This document shows, piece after piece, positions 26,856 to 36,931 of a stretch of DNA of 64,000 nt. The position numbers and the translations under genes were made by a program. Under the pieces are notes generated by a model, which ran no database searches, was not told the DNA's origin, and worked only from the letters and a program-made list of their open reading frames with translations. The stretch lies in contig CAVFXQ010000001.1 of the NCBI GenBank assembly GCA_963626555.1, positions 1 through 64,000 of the forward strand, given 5' to 3'. The stretch is from UBA1181 sp963626555. GTDB taxonomy: Bacteria; Bacteroidota; Bacteroidia; Bacteroidales; Paludibacteraceae. The number at the start of each line of letters is the position of its first letter. Position 1 is the first letter of the stretch.

Positions 26856-28451
26856 TTATTTTTTCTTAGCAGCTTTTAATTTCCTTGTCAATGTTTGAAC
26901 ACATTCACGACGAGGAATAATCACTGAAAGACCATGATATTCAACCTCTTCCTTGATGATTTGCAACATTTCATCATAATTTTTCTTCAAAGGAACAAAG
27001 ACACGCAAATGCTCTGGTTTTACACCTAATCCCAAGCAGATACTCTCAATCTTTCCTGTTCCTTGAGAATCTTGTCCACCAGTCATTGCTGTCGTTTCAT
27101 TATCTGAAATAACAATGGTGATGTCAGAATCTTCATCCACGGCATCCAAAAGTCCAGTCATACCAGAGTGAGTGAAAGTTGAGTCTCCAATTACTGCAAC
27201 TGCTGGATACAAACCTGCATCAGAAGCACCTTTTGCCATCGTAATAGAAGCACCCATATCAACAGTTGAGTTGATGGCTTGATAAGGAGGAAGCGCACCC
27301 AATGTATAACATCCTATGTCACCAAACACCTTGCTGTTTGGATAATCTTTTAAGACATCGTTCAATGCCGCATACATGTCTCTATGTCCACAACCCTGAC
27401 ACATCTGAGGCGGACGATTTTTCACAATTGAAGGGACTTGGTATACGATCTCCTTTGACTTTCCAAATGCTTTGGCAACGTTATCTGGATTCAACTCTCC
27501 AGTGCGAGGCAAAGTTCCATCTAAGCGACCATGAACTTTCTTCACTTCAAAGAATCCCTTCAATTGGTTTTCAACGAATGGATAACCATCTTCCAAAACA
27601 ATCAACTCCTCGCATTCATCAGCCAGTTTGTCAATCATCTTCTTTGGTAAAGGATATTGAGAAACCTTAACGACTGGATATTCACAACCATTAGGGTAAG
27701 TTTCATTCAAATAGTTGATAGCGATACCACAAGCGACTACGCCCAACTTCTTGTTTTTTCCATCTATATACTTATTATATTCAGACTCCTCAGAAGCTTG
27801 CAACATAGCATTCTGAGAATCCAACAGATGTTGATAACGACGACGCGCAATAGCAGGCAATAAAACAAATTGACGAGGATCCTCTGGAACACTATTTCCA
27901 TTCTGAGATTTAGCATCTCTACGCTCAACACCCGAACGAGAATGAGCCAAACGAGTAACCACTCTCATCAAAATAGGATATCCCAACTTCTCAGATAATT
28001 CAAAACCATTGTAAGCCATATCGTAAGCCTCTTGTTGATTAGATGGCTCAAAGATTGGAATCATAGCAAAATTTCCATAGAAACGGGAATCTTGCTCATT
28101 TTGGGATGAGTGCATTGATGGGTCATCAGCTGCAAGTACCATCATACCACCATTGACACCTGTCATGGCAGTGTTTACAAAACAGTCTGCTGCCACATTC
28201 ATCCCGACATGTTTCATACATACGAGCGAACGTTTTCCTGCATACGACATACCTAAAGCGGCCTCCATTGCAGTTTTCTCGTTCGAAGACCAACGACTAT
28301 GAATATTTTTTTCTCTTGCTTGCTTTGAATTCTGAATATACTCCGTTATTTCCGTAGATGGAGTTCCAGGATAGGCATATACGCCGGACAAACCACCATC
28401 AATTGCTCCTTGCGCAATCGCCTCGTCCGCTAATAATAATTCCTTTTGCAT
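26856..28451 (-). CDS. iorA: Indolepyruvate ferredoxin oxidoreductase, alpha subunit
   Basis: 531 residues. The N-terminal pyrimidine-binding half opens with LADEAIAQGAIDGGLSGVYA and YPGTPSTEI. The TPP-binding half has CQGCGHRDMY, GDIGCYTLGALPPY and GDSTFTHSGMTGLLD with ISDNETTAMTGG. The enzyme oxidatively decarboxylates aryl pyruvates to aryl-acetyl-CoA with ferredoxin. The C-terminus stops at KLKAAKKK, so the two 4Fe-4S clusters of archaeal IorA are absent. No iorB is adjacent. A promoter box lies upstream and a terminator downstream, so it is monocistronic. Confidence 0.9.
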   Translation of the reverse strand: MQKELLLADEAIAQGAIDGGLSGVYAYPGTPSTEITEYIQNSKQAREKNIHSRWSSNEKTAMEAALGMSYAGKRSLVCMKHVGMNVAADCFVNTAMTGVNGGMMVLAADDPSMHSSQNEQDSRFYGNFAMIPIFEPSNQQEAYDMAYNGFELSEKLGYPILMRVVTRLAHSRSGVERRDAKSQNGNSVPEDPRQFVLLPAIARRRYQHLLDSQNAMLQASEESEYNKYIDGKNKKLGVVACGIAINYLNETYPNGCEYPVVKVSQYPLPKKMIDKLADECEELIVLEDGYPFVENQLKGFFEVKKVHGRLDGTLPRTGELNPDNVAKAFGKSKEIVYQVPSIVKNRPPQMCQGCGHRDMYAALNDVLKDYPNSKVFGDIGCYTLGALPPYQAINSTVDMGASITMAKGASDAGLYPAVAVIGDSTFTHSGMTGLLDAVDEDSDITIVISDNETTAMTGGQDSQGTGKIESICLGLGVKPEHLRVFVPLKKNYDEMLQIIKEEVEYHGLSVIIPRRECVQTLTRKLKAAKKK

Positions 28452-28505
28452 CTATTTTTAGTTTACTAAGTTCCGCCGATTGTACCTAAAAACAACCAGT
28501 CTCTG

Positions 28506-28513
28506 CAAATTTA
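28506..28513 (-). promoter_or_regulatory. -7 promoter element of iorA
   Basis: TAAATTTG on the minus strand, about 55 bp upstream of the iorA start; matches TAnnTTTG. No -33 TTG at 20 bp. Confidence 0.4.
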
Positions 28514-28521
28514 AGATTTTT

Positions 28522-29124
28522 TTAACGTACTTCCATCATACGGCTCAAATATTTGCCGATAATATCAAACTCAATGTTTACAACAGAACCTTTTTCTATT
28601 TGACAAAAATTGGTATGCTCGTATGTATATGGAATAATTGCAACGGAAAAACCATCAATTTTTGAATCACAAACAGTCAAACTTGTTCCATTCACAGTCA
28701 CTGATCCTTTCTCTACTGTCACATATCCCTTATGAACCATCTCTGGAGTACTGTCATACTTGAAAGTAAAATAGAAACTTCCATTTTCTGATTTTTTATC
28801 AATGCAACAAGCGGTCTGATCAACGTGTCCCTGGACAATATGACCATCTAAACGACCATTCATAACCATACTTCTTTCTACATTGACAAGGTCGCCTTCC
28901 TTCAGCATACCTAAATTAGACCTTCTTAAAGTCTCTAAAACAGCTGTTACAGTATAAGTATCGTCAGTACGACTCACCACCGTCAAGCAAACTCCATTAT
29001 GTGCTACACTTTGGTCTATTTTTAGTTCCTTAACGAACGGACATGTCATCGTAAAGTGAACATTATCACCATCTTTATTGATTGCAACCACTTTAGCAGT
29101 TGCTTCCACTATACCAGAAAACAT
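28522..29124 (-). CDS. ribE: Riboflavin synthase, alpha chain
   Basis: 200 residues with two lumazine-binding repeats. It opens with the signature MFSGIVEATAKV, and the second repeat carries GHIVQGHVDQTACC. The enzyme dismutates two 6,7-dimethyl-8-ribityllumazine into riboflavin and the pyrimidinedione. The start is fixed by the family N-terminus. It follows the relA-like gene by 10 bp on the same strand, so the two are probably co-transcribed. Confidence 0.95.
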   Translation of the reverse strand: MFSGIVEATAKVVAINKDGDNVHFTMTCPFVKELKIDQSVAHNGVCLTVVSRTDDTYTVTAVLETLRRSNLGMLKEGDLVNVERSMVMNGRLDGHIVQGHVDQTACCIDKKSENGSFYFTFKYDSTPEMVHKGYVTVEKGSVTVNGTSLTVCDSKIDGFSVAIIPYTYEHTNFCQIEKGSVVNIEFDIIGKYLSRMMEVR

Positions 29125-29134
29125 ATTTTTGACT

Positions 29135-31294
29135 TTAATTTCTTATTACAGATTTTACTCCTTTTATCATCTTGACTTTATTAGTCAATTTCTCAAGATC
29201 TTTTGTATCTGAAACCATTACCGTTATTGTTCCTTGGAAAAGTCCATCCACCGTATTCACAGAAATAGAGCGAAGAGATATTTTTGACTCTTTTTGTATC
29301 AATGACGTTACATTCGTAACGATTCCAATATCATCATTTCCAATCACATGCAAAGTCGCTAAATACATCTGATCAGACTTTCCCGCCCATCTCGCACGGA
29401 TAAAACGATAACCGAAACGAGACATCATCTGTGGCGCATTAGGGCAGTCGATGCGATGCACTTTAATACCATTATGAATGGATACAAATCCGAAAATATC
29501 GTCACCATAGATTGGGTTGCAACATTTTGATAGAGAATATTCAACTCCTTTGAGATGCTCGTCTATAATGAGGCAATCTTCTGATTTTGAAAATGTCTCT
29601 AACTCTGTCGTACGACTATAATTTCCAATATTTTTAGGAGTTTCATCCGTGTTAGAGTCGTTATTTTGGCATAGAACATACAAATCCTTAATTTTTGATA
29701 GATCTTCTTTGTCTTCTGCCAAAGCCTGATAAAAATCTTGAACAGCTTTATAGCCTAATTTCAACACCATCCGAGAGACAGTTCCCTCCTCGTATGGCAG
29801 TTTCCAGTTCTTCAGACGCCTTTTAAGGAGTTCCTTACCCTCCTCCATATTTACAGCTTCCTGTTCACGCAGATATTGCTTAATACGAGTTTTAGCTTTA
29901 GAAGTATGAACAAAAGAAAGCCATTCTTTGTGAGGAACCTGATTTGAATTGGTGATAACTTCAACTTGATCACCATTGTGCAATTCCGTACGAATAGTTA
30001 CACTCTTACCGTTTACTTTTCCACCCACACAATGGCTTCCAACATTTGAGTGAATCATAAAAGCAAAATCAAGGATGGTCGCTCCTTGTGGCAGTTGTTG
30101 CAAATCACCTTTCGGTGTGAACACGAAAACCTCCTTGCGATAAAGGCTTAACTTAAAATCGTCCATATACTCAATCGCATTCGACTGAGGGTTTTCTAAC
30201 AGCTCACGAACATTCGCCAACCAAGAATCTAAACCTATTTCACCTTTGATTCCTTTATATTTGAAATGGGCCGCAAAACCTTTCTCTGCCACCTCATCCA
30301 TACGTTCCGTACGAATCTGGACCTCAACCCATTTCCCCTCAGGCCCCATCACCGTGGTGTGCAACGACTCATATCCATTCGACTTCGGGATAGAAAGCCA
30401 ATCCCGCAGACGTTTCGGATTTGGCTGATATTTATCCGTTACAATAGAATAAACTTGCCAACATTCAGACTTTTCCTTCTCTAATGGAGTATCCAAGATA
30501 ATACGAATAGCAAAGAGATCGTAGATATTCTCGAATGCCGTATTTTGCTTCTTCATCTTATTCCAAATCGAATAAATCGACTTGGTTCTACCTTTTATAG
30601 AGAATTTAAAGCCCTCCTTCTCCAACTGCGCCTTTAGCGGTTCTATAAACGCATAGATATAGCGATCTCGTTCAGCCTTTGTTTCTGCCAGCTTACCTGC
30701 TATTTCCTTGTAAATCTTATTGTTCGTATATTTCAACGACAAATCCTCCAACTCAGACTTGATACGGTACAAACCTAAACGGTGAGCTAAAGGTGCATAA
30801 AGGTAGGAAGACTCATTTGCGATTTTCACACGCAATTCACTGTCTAAATTTGCCATTGAACGCATAAAGTAAAGTTGCTCGCATATCAGAATAATGACAA
30901 CACGAATGTCCTCTACGATCGTCATCAACAATTTGCGGAAATTGTCAGATTGAACAGACGCACTTTTTTTGTAAAGTTCACGCGATTTGAACAAGCCATT
31001 CACAATATTCAACACCTGAGTGCCGAACACCGATTCTACTCGTTCTAATACAATCTTTTCCTTTACCACCGCACAATATACAAGAATGCTAAGAACAGGT
31101 ATCTTCCCGATATTTACTTCTTCTACTAAGATAGAAGCAACCTCCATACTTCGCTTTACATCGTCTTTCTCATCCTCTTGAAGGTTTAGAATAGACTCGT
31201 ATGCGACGTTCAGTACGTTTCGCTCCTCTTCTGTTAGGAGCAAATCGGAAGAATTGACTATCTTCTCAAATTTCAACCTTATATCATTCTCCAT
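29135..31294 (-). CDS. relA: RelA-type (p)ppGpp synthetase with degenerate hydrolase domain
   Basis: 719 residues. Order of parts: degenerate HD region (1-185), synthetase (about 225-355: GRTKSIYSIWNKM, IYDLFAIRII, SIPKSNGYESLHTTV), TGS (about 390-450: VFVFTPKGDLQQLPQGATIL), conserved-cysteine region (about 560-600: SLSKCCNPIYGDDIFGFVSI) and ACT (650-719). The hydrolase HD pair is replaced: where family hydrolases show LHDVVED this reads YCAVVKE. So I predict synthesis only. A separate SpoT-like enzyme would be expected elsewhere. ribE follows 10 bp later. Confidence 0.9.
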   Translation of the reverse strand: MENDIRLKFEKIVNSSDLLLTEEERNVLNVAYESILNLQEDEKDDVKRSMEVASILVEEVNIGKIPVLSILVYCAVVKEKIVLERVESVFGTQVLNIVNGLFKSRELYKKSASVQSDNFRKLLMTIVEDIRVVIILICEQLYFMRSMANLDSELRVKIANESSYLYAPLAHRLGLYRIKSELEDLSLKYTNNKIYKEIAGKLAETKAERDRYIYAFIEPLKAQLEKEGFKFSIKGRTKSIYSIWNKMKKQNTAFENIYDLFAIRIILDTPLEKEKSECWQVYSIVTDKYQPNPKRLRDWLSIPKSNGYESLHTTVMGPEGKWVEVQIRTERMDEVAEKGFAAHFKYKGIKGEIGLDSWLANVRELLENPQSNAIEYMDDFKLSLYRKEVFVFTPKGDLQQLPQGATILDFAFMIHSNVGSHCVGGKVNGKSVTIRTELHNGDQVEVITNSNQVPHKEWLSFVHTSKAKTRIKQYLREQEAVNMEEGKELLKRRLKNWKLPYEEGTVSRMVLKLGYKAVQDFYQALAEDKEDLSKIKDLYVLCQNNDSNTDETPKNIGNYSRTTELETFSKSEDCLIIDEHLKGVEYSLSKCCNPIYGDDIFGFVSIHNGIKVHRIDCPNAPQMMSRFGYRFIRARWAGKSDQMYLATLHVIGNDDIGIVTNVTSLIQKESKISLRSISVNTVDGLFQGTITVMVSDTKDLEKLTNKVKMIKGVKSVIRN

Positions 31295-31357
31295 ATTGCT
31301 CTGTATATTAACGATTTAAATTATTTTATGCGCAAAAACAATATGAAATTGTTTTTC

Positions 31358-31969
31358 TTATTTTACTTTTGAACCTTTAGAAAGCATCAACACAGGGTAA
31401 GCGAATTGAAACAACCAATCTTCGCTTAAATTCATCTTTTCTTTGAGGTCTCTAACATTGACAGCCGATTTTCTAACGTCAGCAGCTTTAAAATTAGCAC
31501 TTGTCAGAATTTTATGAACCGAGTCTTTTGTAGATGATTTTATTATTCCACTGAAGAAAGAGGGTAAACGCAAAGTCCACTGCATCTCTGAAGACAGCGC
31601 CAAAAAAAGGTCTTGAGAAAGGCTTTGGAACAAGAAGAAATACTTCTGCATATCTTGCTGTTTTTTGCAAACCTTCTTGATTGAAGTATCTATTTCTTTA
31701 AAGAAGCTGTCTGTCATCTTGTACTCAGCAACCATCATTTTCTTTGCAAATTCCTTCTCTGCAACACCTAAACGAGACTGTGTAGGAATTTTGAATTTTT
31801 GCTTTACCAATTTTAAATCTGGAAGCATACGAATATCCATCACGCCTAAATTCACCGCCATTGAAGCCTCTAAATAGACACGAATCAAAGAGTTGAACTC
31901 CTCCACTCTCGTACGCACCGTCTGTTCAAGATTCTCCTTCTTTTTTTGTAGTTTCTCTGTTAATCCCAT
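31358..31969 (-). CDS. Hypothetical cytosolic protein
   Basis: 203 residues, rich in Lys, Leu and Ser, mainly helical by composition, no signal peptide or membrane segment. A short coiled coil is likely at 1-30 (LTEKLQKKKENLEQTVRTRV) and around 85-105. I recognise no domain. It lies 63 bp upstream of relA on the same strand, so they may be co-transcribed; this does not define a role. Confidence 0.7.
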   Translation of the reverse strand: MGLTEKLQKKKENLEQTVRTRVEEFNSLIRVYLEASMAVNLGVMDIRMLPDLKLVKQKFKIPTQSRLGVAEKEFAKKMMVAEYKMTDSFFKEIDTSIKKVCKKQQDMQKYFFLFQSLSQDLFLALSSEMQWTLRLPSFFSGIIKSSTKDSVHKILTSANFKAADVRKSAVNVRDLKEKMNLSEDWLFQFAYPVLMLSKGSKVK

Positions 31970-32002
31970 ATTGATTATTATATCATTATCCTTCTATACC
32001 AT

Positions 32003-32034
32003 CAAGAGGGACGTAGCTTAATGCGTCCCTTCTC
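32003..32034. terminator. Hairpin between the zinc peptidase and the hypothetical gene
   Basis: AGGGACG (32007-32013) and CGTCCCT (32024-32030) form a 7-bp stem with a 10-nt loop. The flank on the plus strand is T-rich only after 12 bp and the minus-strand flank is not, so termination is uncertain. Confidence 0.4.
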
Positions 32035-32053
32035 AATAGTGCTTTTTATTTTT

Positions 32054-32755
32054 TTAATCGTCGCGTCTTGACATATAAATCATCACATAATAAAGCAAAG
32101 TTCCGATTGAACTGATTGCAGCGACGAAATAAGTATAAGCGGCTGCGCTTAAAGCCTTTCTTGCTGCTGGATAAGTGCTAGCACTCGTGATGCCTGCAGA
32201 TGAAAGCCAATCCAACGCTCTTGAACTTGCATTCACCTCAACAGGCAAAGTTACAACACTAAACAAAGTCGTAGCAGCAAAAAGTATTATTCCGATGAGC
32301 AACAAGCTCGGGAAGCTATTAACCAAAAGGATTCCTGCCAATAACACCCATTGCACCCAATTACTTGCAAAACTCACAACAGGAACCATGGCAGAACGCA
32401 TTTTCAAAAATGCATATCCTTTCGCATGTTGAACAGCATGACCACACTCGTGTGCCGCAACCGCAGCGGCGGCAACATTTCTGCAATCATAAACACTTTC
32501 ACTCAAATTCAATGTCTTATCTGTCGGATTGTAGTGGTCTGTCAATTGACCTGAGACACAACCCACCTTAACATCGTAAATGCCATTATCACGAAGCATC
32601 TTCTCAGCCACCTCCTTACCAGTAAGGCTTATCGGCATCTGAGAATACTCCTGAAAACGCCTCTTCAAAAGCCACTGAACCCCATAACTCACAAGTGCTA
32701 TACCAATGAAAAATATCCAAGGTCCATATTGTAAAAACAATTGATCAATCGTCAT
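32054..32755 (-). CDS. YugP-type zinc metallopeptidase, membrane bound
   Basis: 233 residues from the ATG at 32755 (two codons inside a longer TTG frame). An N-terminal helix, the zinc motif VAAHECGHAVQHAKGY (HExxH), then two or three C-terminal membrane helices (about 125-175, 205-228). This is the neutral zinc metallopeptidase family of B. subtilis YugP. Substrate and role are unknown. Confidence 0.88.
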   Translation of the reverse strand: MTIDQLFLQYGPWIFFIGIALVSYGVQWLLKRRFQEYSQMPISLTGKEVAEKMLRDNGIYDVKVGCVSGQLTDHYNPTDKTLNLSESVYDCRNVAAAAVAAHECGHAVQHAKGYAFLKMRSAMVPVVSFASNWVQWVLLAGILLVNSFPSLLLIGIILFAATTLFSVVTLPVEVNASSRALDWLSSAGITSASTYPAARKALSAAAYTYFVAAISSIGTLLYYVMIYMSRRDD

Positions 32756-32881
32756 AAGCAAAAATTTTTCGTTAACAAATTATACACTCTCATCTATCTA
32801 CCACAAAAATAGAACCACAATTTCAAAACTGCCATTTTGTCAGATTTAAAGAATGTTAATAAGTGTATCTTCTTATTAAAA

Positions 32882-35002
32882 TCAATGGATTATACCGTTT
32901 CTTCTCAACAATGGATCAATAGAAGGCTCTCCTCGTCTGAAACGTTTGTATAGCGTCATTGGATGTTCACTTCCTCCCTTTTCTAAGACCTCACGTCTAA
33001 AACGTGATGCCGTTTCTGTATTGAAAATACCCTCCTTTTGGAATACAGAAAAAGCATCCGCATCTAAAACTTCCGCCCATTTGTAACTATAATAGCCTGC
33101 AGAATATCCACCTGAAAAGATATGTGTGAATTGAACACTCATAGATGTACCATCGATGGTTGGCAATGTTTGTGCTTTTTGCCAAGCATCTCGTTCAAAT
33201 GACAAAACGTCACCCTCATAAGGTCTTTCAATGGTGTGCCACCCCATATCCAAATAACCAAAACTTAACTGGCGAAGAGCTGCATACCCTGTATTGAAAT
33301 TAGCAGATTTTCTGATACTCTCAATCAACTCAACAGGTATAGCGGTGCCGTTTTGATAGTGTACGGCGAAAGAGTCTAAATAATCCTTTTCGTACGCCCA
33401 ATTCTCCATCAGTTGAGATGGCAATTCAACGAAATCACGGTATACGTTTGTCCCCGATAAACTTGAGTATGTTACATTTGAAACCATTCCATGAATAGAA
33501 TGACCAAACTCATGCAAAAAAGTTTGCACATCATCAAACGTCAGTAAAGCTGGCGTTGAGTCTGTTGCACGAGGGAAATTAGTAACGATTGAAATATGAG
33601 GTCGAATGTTAACACCTTGTTCATCAATATGTTGACAGAGATACTCTGTCATCCACGCTCCACCCTGTTTACCCTTGCGAGGATGAAAATCAGCGTAGAA
33701 AACAGCCAGGAACTCACCATTCTTGTCAAACACTTCGTAGGCTTCTACCTCTGGGTGATAGACAGGAATGGCACTGTTTTGCTTGAAAGTCAGTCCGTAA
33801 AGACGAGTAGCCAAACCAAAGACACCTTTTTTCACCTTCTCTAACTCAAAATAAGGACGAAGAAGTTCATCGTTTACACTGAATTTTTCTTCCTTCAGTT
33901 TCTCAGAGTAGTAAGACCAATCCCACGGCATAATCGTAAAGTCGGCACCATGCGTATTAGCATATTGCTGCACCTCTTCAATTTCTGTCTTTGCCGTTGG
34001 TTTATAAGCGTTTAATAGCTCATCAAGCAGTTTATAAACATTTTCCTTAGACTCTGCCATGCGATCTTTTAGCTTATAATCGGCATAATTGCGAAATCCT
34101 AGTAACTGAGATAAACGGAGGCGAAGATTTACTATTTCTTTCACAACTGGACGATTATCCAACTCCCCGTCTAAAGCACGTGTATTATAAGCCATATACA
34201 ACTCCTTGCGTAAGTCTCGATTATCCGCATATTTCATAAACGGACCATAGCTTGGACGAGTCAAGTCAAAGCACCACCCCTCTGTTTCCTTCTGTTTTGC
34301 ACGATCCTTGGCTTCCTCTAAAACAGAATTAGGCAAACCCTTCAATAGAGCCTCATCTGTGATAACCAACTTATATTTATTAGTTGCACTTAAAACATTT
34401 TGCGAGAATTGAAGCTCCAATAGAGACAATCTTTGACTGATTTTTTTATACTCCTCTTTATCTGCATCATGCAAGTTTGCACCATGATTTACGAAAAAAT
34501 CGTATGTGTCTTGCAGAAGCATCTGCTGTTCTACTGACAAAACGATGGAATCTCTACGATCATAGACAGATTTCACACGAGCGAACAACTTCTCATTCAA
34601 CGATATACTATTGCTATGTTCCGTCTCTTCTGGAGAAATCGTATTAGCAATTTCATCCATTTCGTCGCAAGTTTCGGCAGAAAGCAAGTTATAGAAAACA
34701 CTTTGCACACGAGACAAGAACTGTCCAGAACGTTCTAAAGCAACAATTGTATTCTCAAAAGTCGGTTGCTCCTCATTATTCACGATAACAGCAATCTCGT
34801 CGTTATGTCTTTTAAACCCTTCACGCATAGCAGGAAGGTAGTCGTCTAACTTGATTCTATCAAAAGGAATCGTCTGATGAGGTGTATTAAAAACCTCTTC
34901 AAAAAAAACATTCTCGGAAATATATTCCTTTGGCTTATTTTCCATATTCATATTGTTACAAGAAATAAAAAGCAACAAACCGAGTAGTAAAAAATCTTTC
35001 AT
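32882..35002 (-). CDS. M3 family metallopeptidase lipoprotein (peptidyl-dipeptidase type)
   Basis: 706 residues. The lipoprotein signal ends in LLLFISC, placing the enzyme in the periplasm or outer membrane. The zinc motif is TFLHEFGHSIHG (HExxH) at about residue 500, and the C-terminal part FSGGYSAGYYSYKWAEVLDADAF is typical of Dcp/oligopeptidase A. These enzymes remove dipeptides or cut short oligopeptides. Together with the POT transporter and the other peptidases it fits a peptide-using metabolism (inference). Confidence 0.92.
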   Translation of the reverse strand: MKDFLLLGLLLFISCNNMNMENKPKEYISENVFFEEVFNTPHQTIPFDRIKLDDYLPAMREGFKRHNDEIAVIVNNEEQPTFENTIVALERSGQFLSRVQSVFYNLLSAETCDEMDEIANTISPEETEHSNSISLNEKLFARVKSVYDRRDSIVLSVEQQMLLQDTYDFFVNHGANLHDADKEEYKKISQRLSLLELQFSQNVLSATNKYKLVITDEALLKGLPNSVLEEAKDRAKQKETEGWCFDLTRPSYGPFMKYADNRDLRKELYMAYNTRALDGELDNRPVVKEIVNLRLRLSQLLGFRNYADYKLKDRMAESKENVYKLLDELLNAYKPTAKTEIEEVQQYANTHGADFTIMPWDWSYYSEKLKEEKFSVNDELLRPYFELEKVKKGVFGLATRLYGLTFKQNSAIPVYHPEVEAYEVFDKNGEFLAVFYADFHPRKGKQGGAWMTEYLCQHIDEQGVNIRPHISIVTNFPRATDSTPALLTFDDVQTFLHEFGHSIHGMVSNVTYSSLSGTNVYRDFVELPSQLMENWAYEKDYLDSFAVHYQNGTAIPVELIESIRKSANFNTGYAALRQLSFGYLDMGWHTIERPYEGDVLSFERDAWQKAQTLPTIDGTSMSVQFTHIFSGGYSAGYYSYKWAEVLDADAFSVFQKEGIFNTETASRFRREVLEKGGSEHPMTLYKRFRRGEPSIDPLLRRNGIIH

Positions 35003-35059
35003 TTCAGTTCACTCAATTGTTGATTAAACAAAATTAAAACAAAAAACGCATTTCCACAT

Positions 35060-36409
35060 TCAATTAGAATACCTATCCTCCTCATACGTCTTATCTAAAT
35101 CAACAATCAGAGGAGATGGAGCATTTTTTATTCGTTTTCGACTCTCCTCCACATAGTGCCAAATGTAAGCGTATTTTGAAGATTTATGAAGATGAAACCG
35201 CTCTGGAGGAGTACCTTCTTTATCCAAAGCGATATAAAAAGACCCACAAGTCAATTCTGACAAATCTGGTTTAGGGCGATATCCAAATTTTCCATACGAG
35301 ATTTCAACTTTATCCAAAATACCCGCTCTACAAAGTTTGTCCACACATGACTTGGCCATTCTATAAGGCATATCCTCTTCTTCCGTCAACTCTTGCAAAG
35401 TAACATAATCTTGTTTAGTTCTAAATCGATCAACACAAATCTTTGTAACCACTAAACAAGCAAACTCATAATACTTATGACTAATCTTGCGTACATCGTC
35501 CTCATGGGCAAAACGTTTAAGACACTGCGATGTAAACGTAAATGCACAACCCATCAAAATCATCGTCCATGTTACCTGTAAAAACATCAACAAGAATGGG
35601 ATAGCTGCCAATGCACCATAAACGGCATTGTAAGTCGTCATCCATGATTGAAAATAGACATAAACCCATTTGAAAATCATAAACGCCACACTGAAAATAA
35701 GTCCCGATATAGCAGCATAACGAAACTGAACCTGTGTGTTAGGAATAAACCAAAACAACATTGTGAATGTTAGCCATGAAACAACGTAGGGCAATATGGC
35801 AAGAATGACACTTAAAGAAGGTGTAATTAAAAACGTGCCTCCGAAATATTGGATTGCATATTTGAAATAGAATGAAACTGCGCTTGTGAATAAGATGAAA
35901 ATAGGGATGAAAAAAGCAATTGCAATATAGTTAGGTATACGATATTTGATAGGGCGTTTAATTTCGATACCCCAGATATCGTTGAACGCACGTTCTATTT
36001 GATTGAACATACGGTAGATAGACCATAGCAGCATTCCTACACCAATGCCGATGAAAGCACCTCCTCTCGCATGATCTAAATAACGTTGAATCATGTCAAG
36101 CAGCATATCCGCCATATCTACATGCGAGGGAAAACGGTAATAAAGAGCCTCTTTCACATAGGAATCAAAGCCAAATCCCTTGGCAATTCCCATCACAAAT
36201 GCAGATATAGGGACTAATGCAAAGGTTGTATAATAAGTCAACGCTGCCGATCGAACGTGGATTCGACGCTCTATAAAAAATTTGCTTATCAGACGAGAAA
36301 TTTCAAAGATGTTGTGCAAAATTCGCAGATAGACAGACGAGTCACATCCAAATCCTGTACGAATCTTTACAATTAACTCGCGTAATGATTTTTTATAACC
36401 CTTTAACAT
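35060..36409 (-). CDS. YihY/BrkB family membrane protein with winged-helix tail
   Basis: 449 residues. About 45-300 is the BrkB membrane region with six or seven helices and the signature AALTYYTTFALVPISAF plus WSIYRMFNQIERAFNDIWG. The last ~150 residues are soluble and contain a winged-helix-like part (LQELTEEEDMPYRMAKSCVD), an extension common in Bacteroidetes homologues. Once annotated as RNase BN, the family function is unproven, likely envelope-related. The rnpB gene lies upstream on the same strand. Confidence 0.85.
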   Translation of the reverse strand: MLKGYKKSLRELIVKIRTGFGCDSSVYLRILHNIFEISRLISKFFIERRIHVRSAALTYYTTFALVPISAFVMGIAKGFGFDSYVKEALYYRFPSHVDMADMLLDMIQRYLDHARGGAFIGIGVGMLLWSIYRMFNQIERAFNDIWGIEIKRPIKYRIPNYIAIAFFIPIFILFTSAVSFYFKYAIQYFGGTFLITPSLSVILAILPYVVSWLTFTMLFWFIPNTQVQFRYAAISGLIFSVAFMIFKWVYVYFQSWMTTYNAVYGALAAIPFLLMFLQVTWTMILMGCAFTFTSQCLKRFAHEDDVRKISHKYYEFACLVVTKICVDRFRTKQDYVTLQELTEEEDMPYRMAKSCVDKLCRAGILDKVEISYGKFGYRPKPDLSELTCGSFYIALDKEGTPPERFHLHKSSKYAYIWHYVEESRKRIKNAPSPLIVDLDKTYEEDRYSN

Positions 36410-36472
36410 ACAACTATATCCAATGCTGGTTTGTTTTACAGACCGTGAAAAAAAACAGGAAAAGCAAAAAAA

Positions 36473-36828
36473 GATAGCAGGCGTATAAGCCGAGTTCTGT
36501 AATCTCCTAAGAGATTGTTTGTCATTTATCTAGGACATACGTCACCGTATGCCTCAAGCGATCTACCCCCCGGCATTGGGGATGAGAACCCTACCGGTAT
36601 ATTTGATTTTACAACCCATGATTCGCACAGCATCGAGATCACCCCCGAACTGGTGGGCTCTTACCCCACCTTCTCACCCTTTCCAACCGAAATTGGCGGT
36701 TATTTTCTTCTGCGTAGATTCACCCTCACGGATGACTTCCCGTTAGGAAGCATGGCCTCATCTGTTGCCCGGACTTTCCTCTGACATTTCGCTTTCGCAT
36801 CGTGCCAGCGACAAACCCACCTACTATC
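36473..36828 (-). ncRNA. rnpB: RNase P RNA (bacterial class A)
   Basis: About 356 nt. The 5' GATAGTAGG pairs with the 3' CCTGCTATC (P1). Conserved segments read on the minus strand include GAGGAAAGTCCGGGC near the 5' end, the CR-type loop GGTAAGAGCCCACC and the 3' ACAGAACTCGGCTTAT. It is the catalytic subunit of RNase P, which matures tRNA 5' ends. A T-run directly follows the 3' end (36464-36472). A TATCTTCG box, close to the -7 consensus, sits at 36835-36842. Confidence 0.95.
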
Positions 36829-36834
36829 AAAATG

Positions 36835-36842
36835 CGAAGATA
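36835..36842 (-). promoter_or_regulatory. Probable -7 element of rnpB
   Basis: TATCTTCG on the minus strand, one base from TAnnTTTG, ends 7 bp before the inferred RNase P RNA 5' end, the distance expected for a -7 box. Confidence 0.5.
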
Positions 36843-36931
36843 GAAAAAATTTATATTATATTCTACTAATTCACCCTAAAGTATAAAGAGTTAATCAGAA
36901 TCTCTACATGCGAACACCCTATATAAAACAA

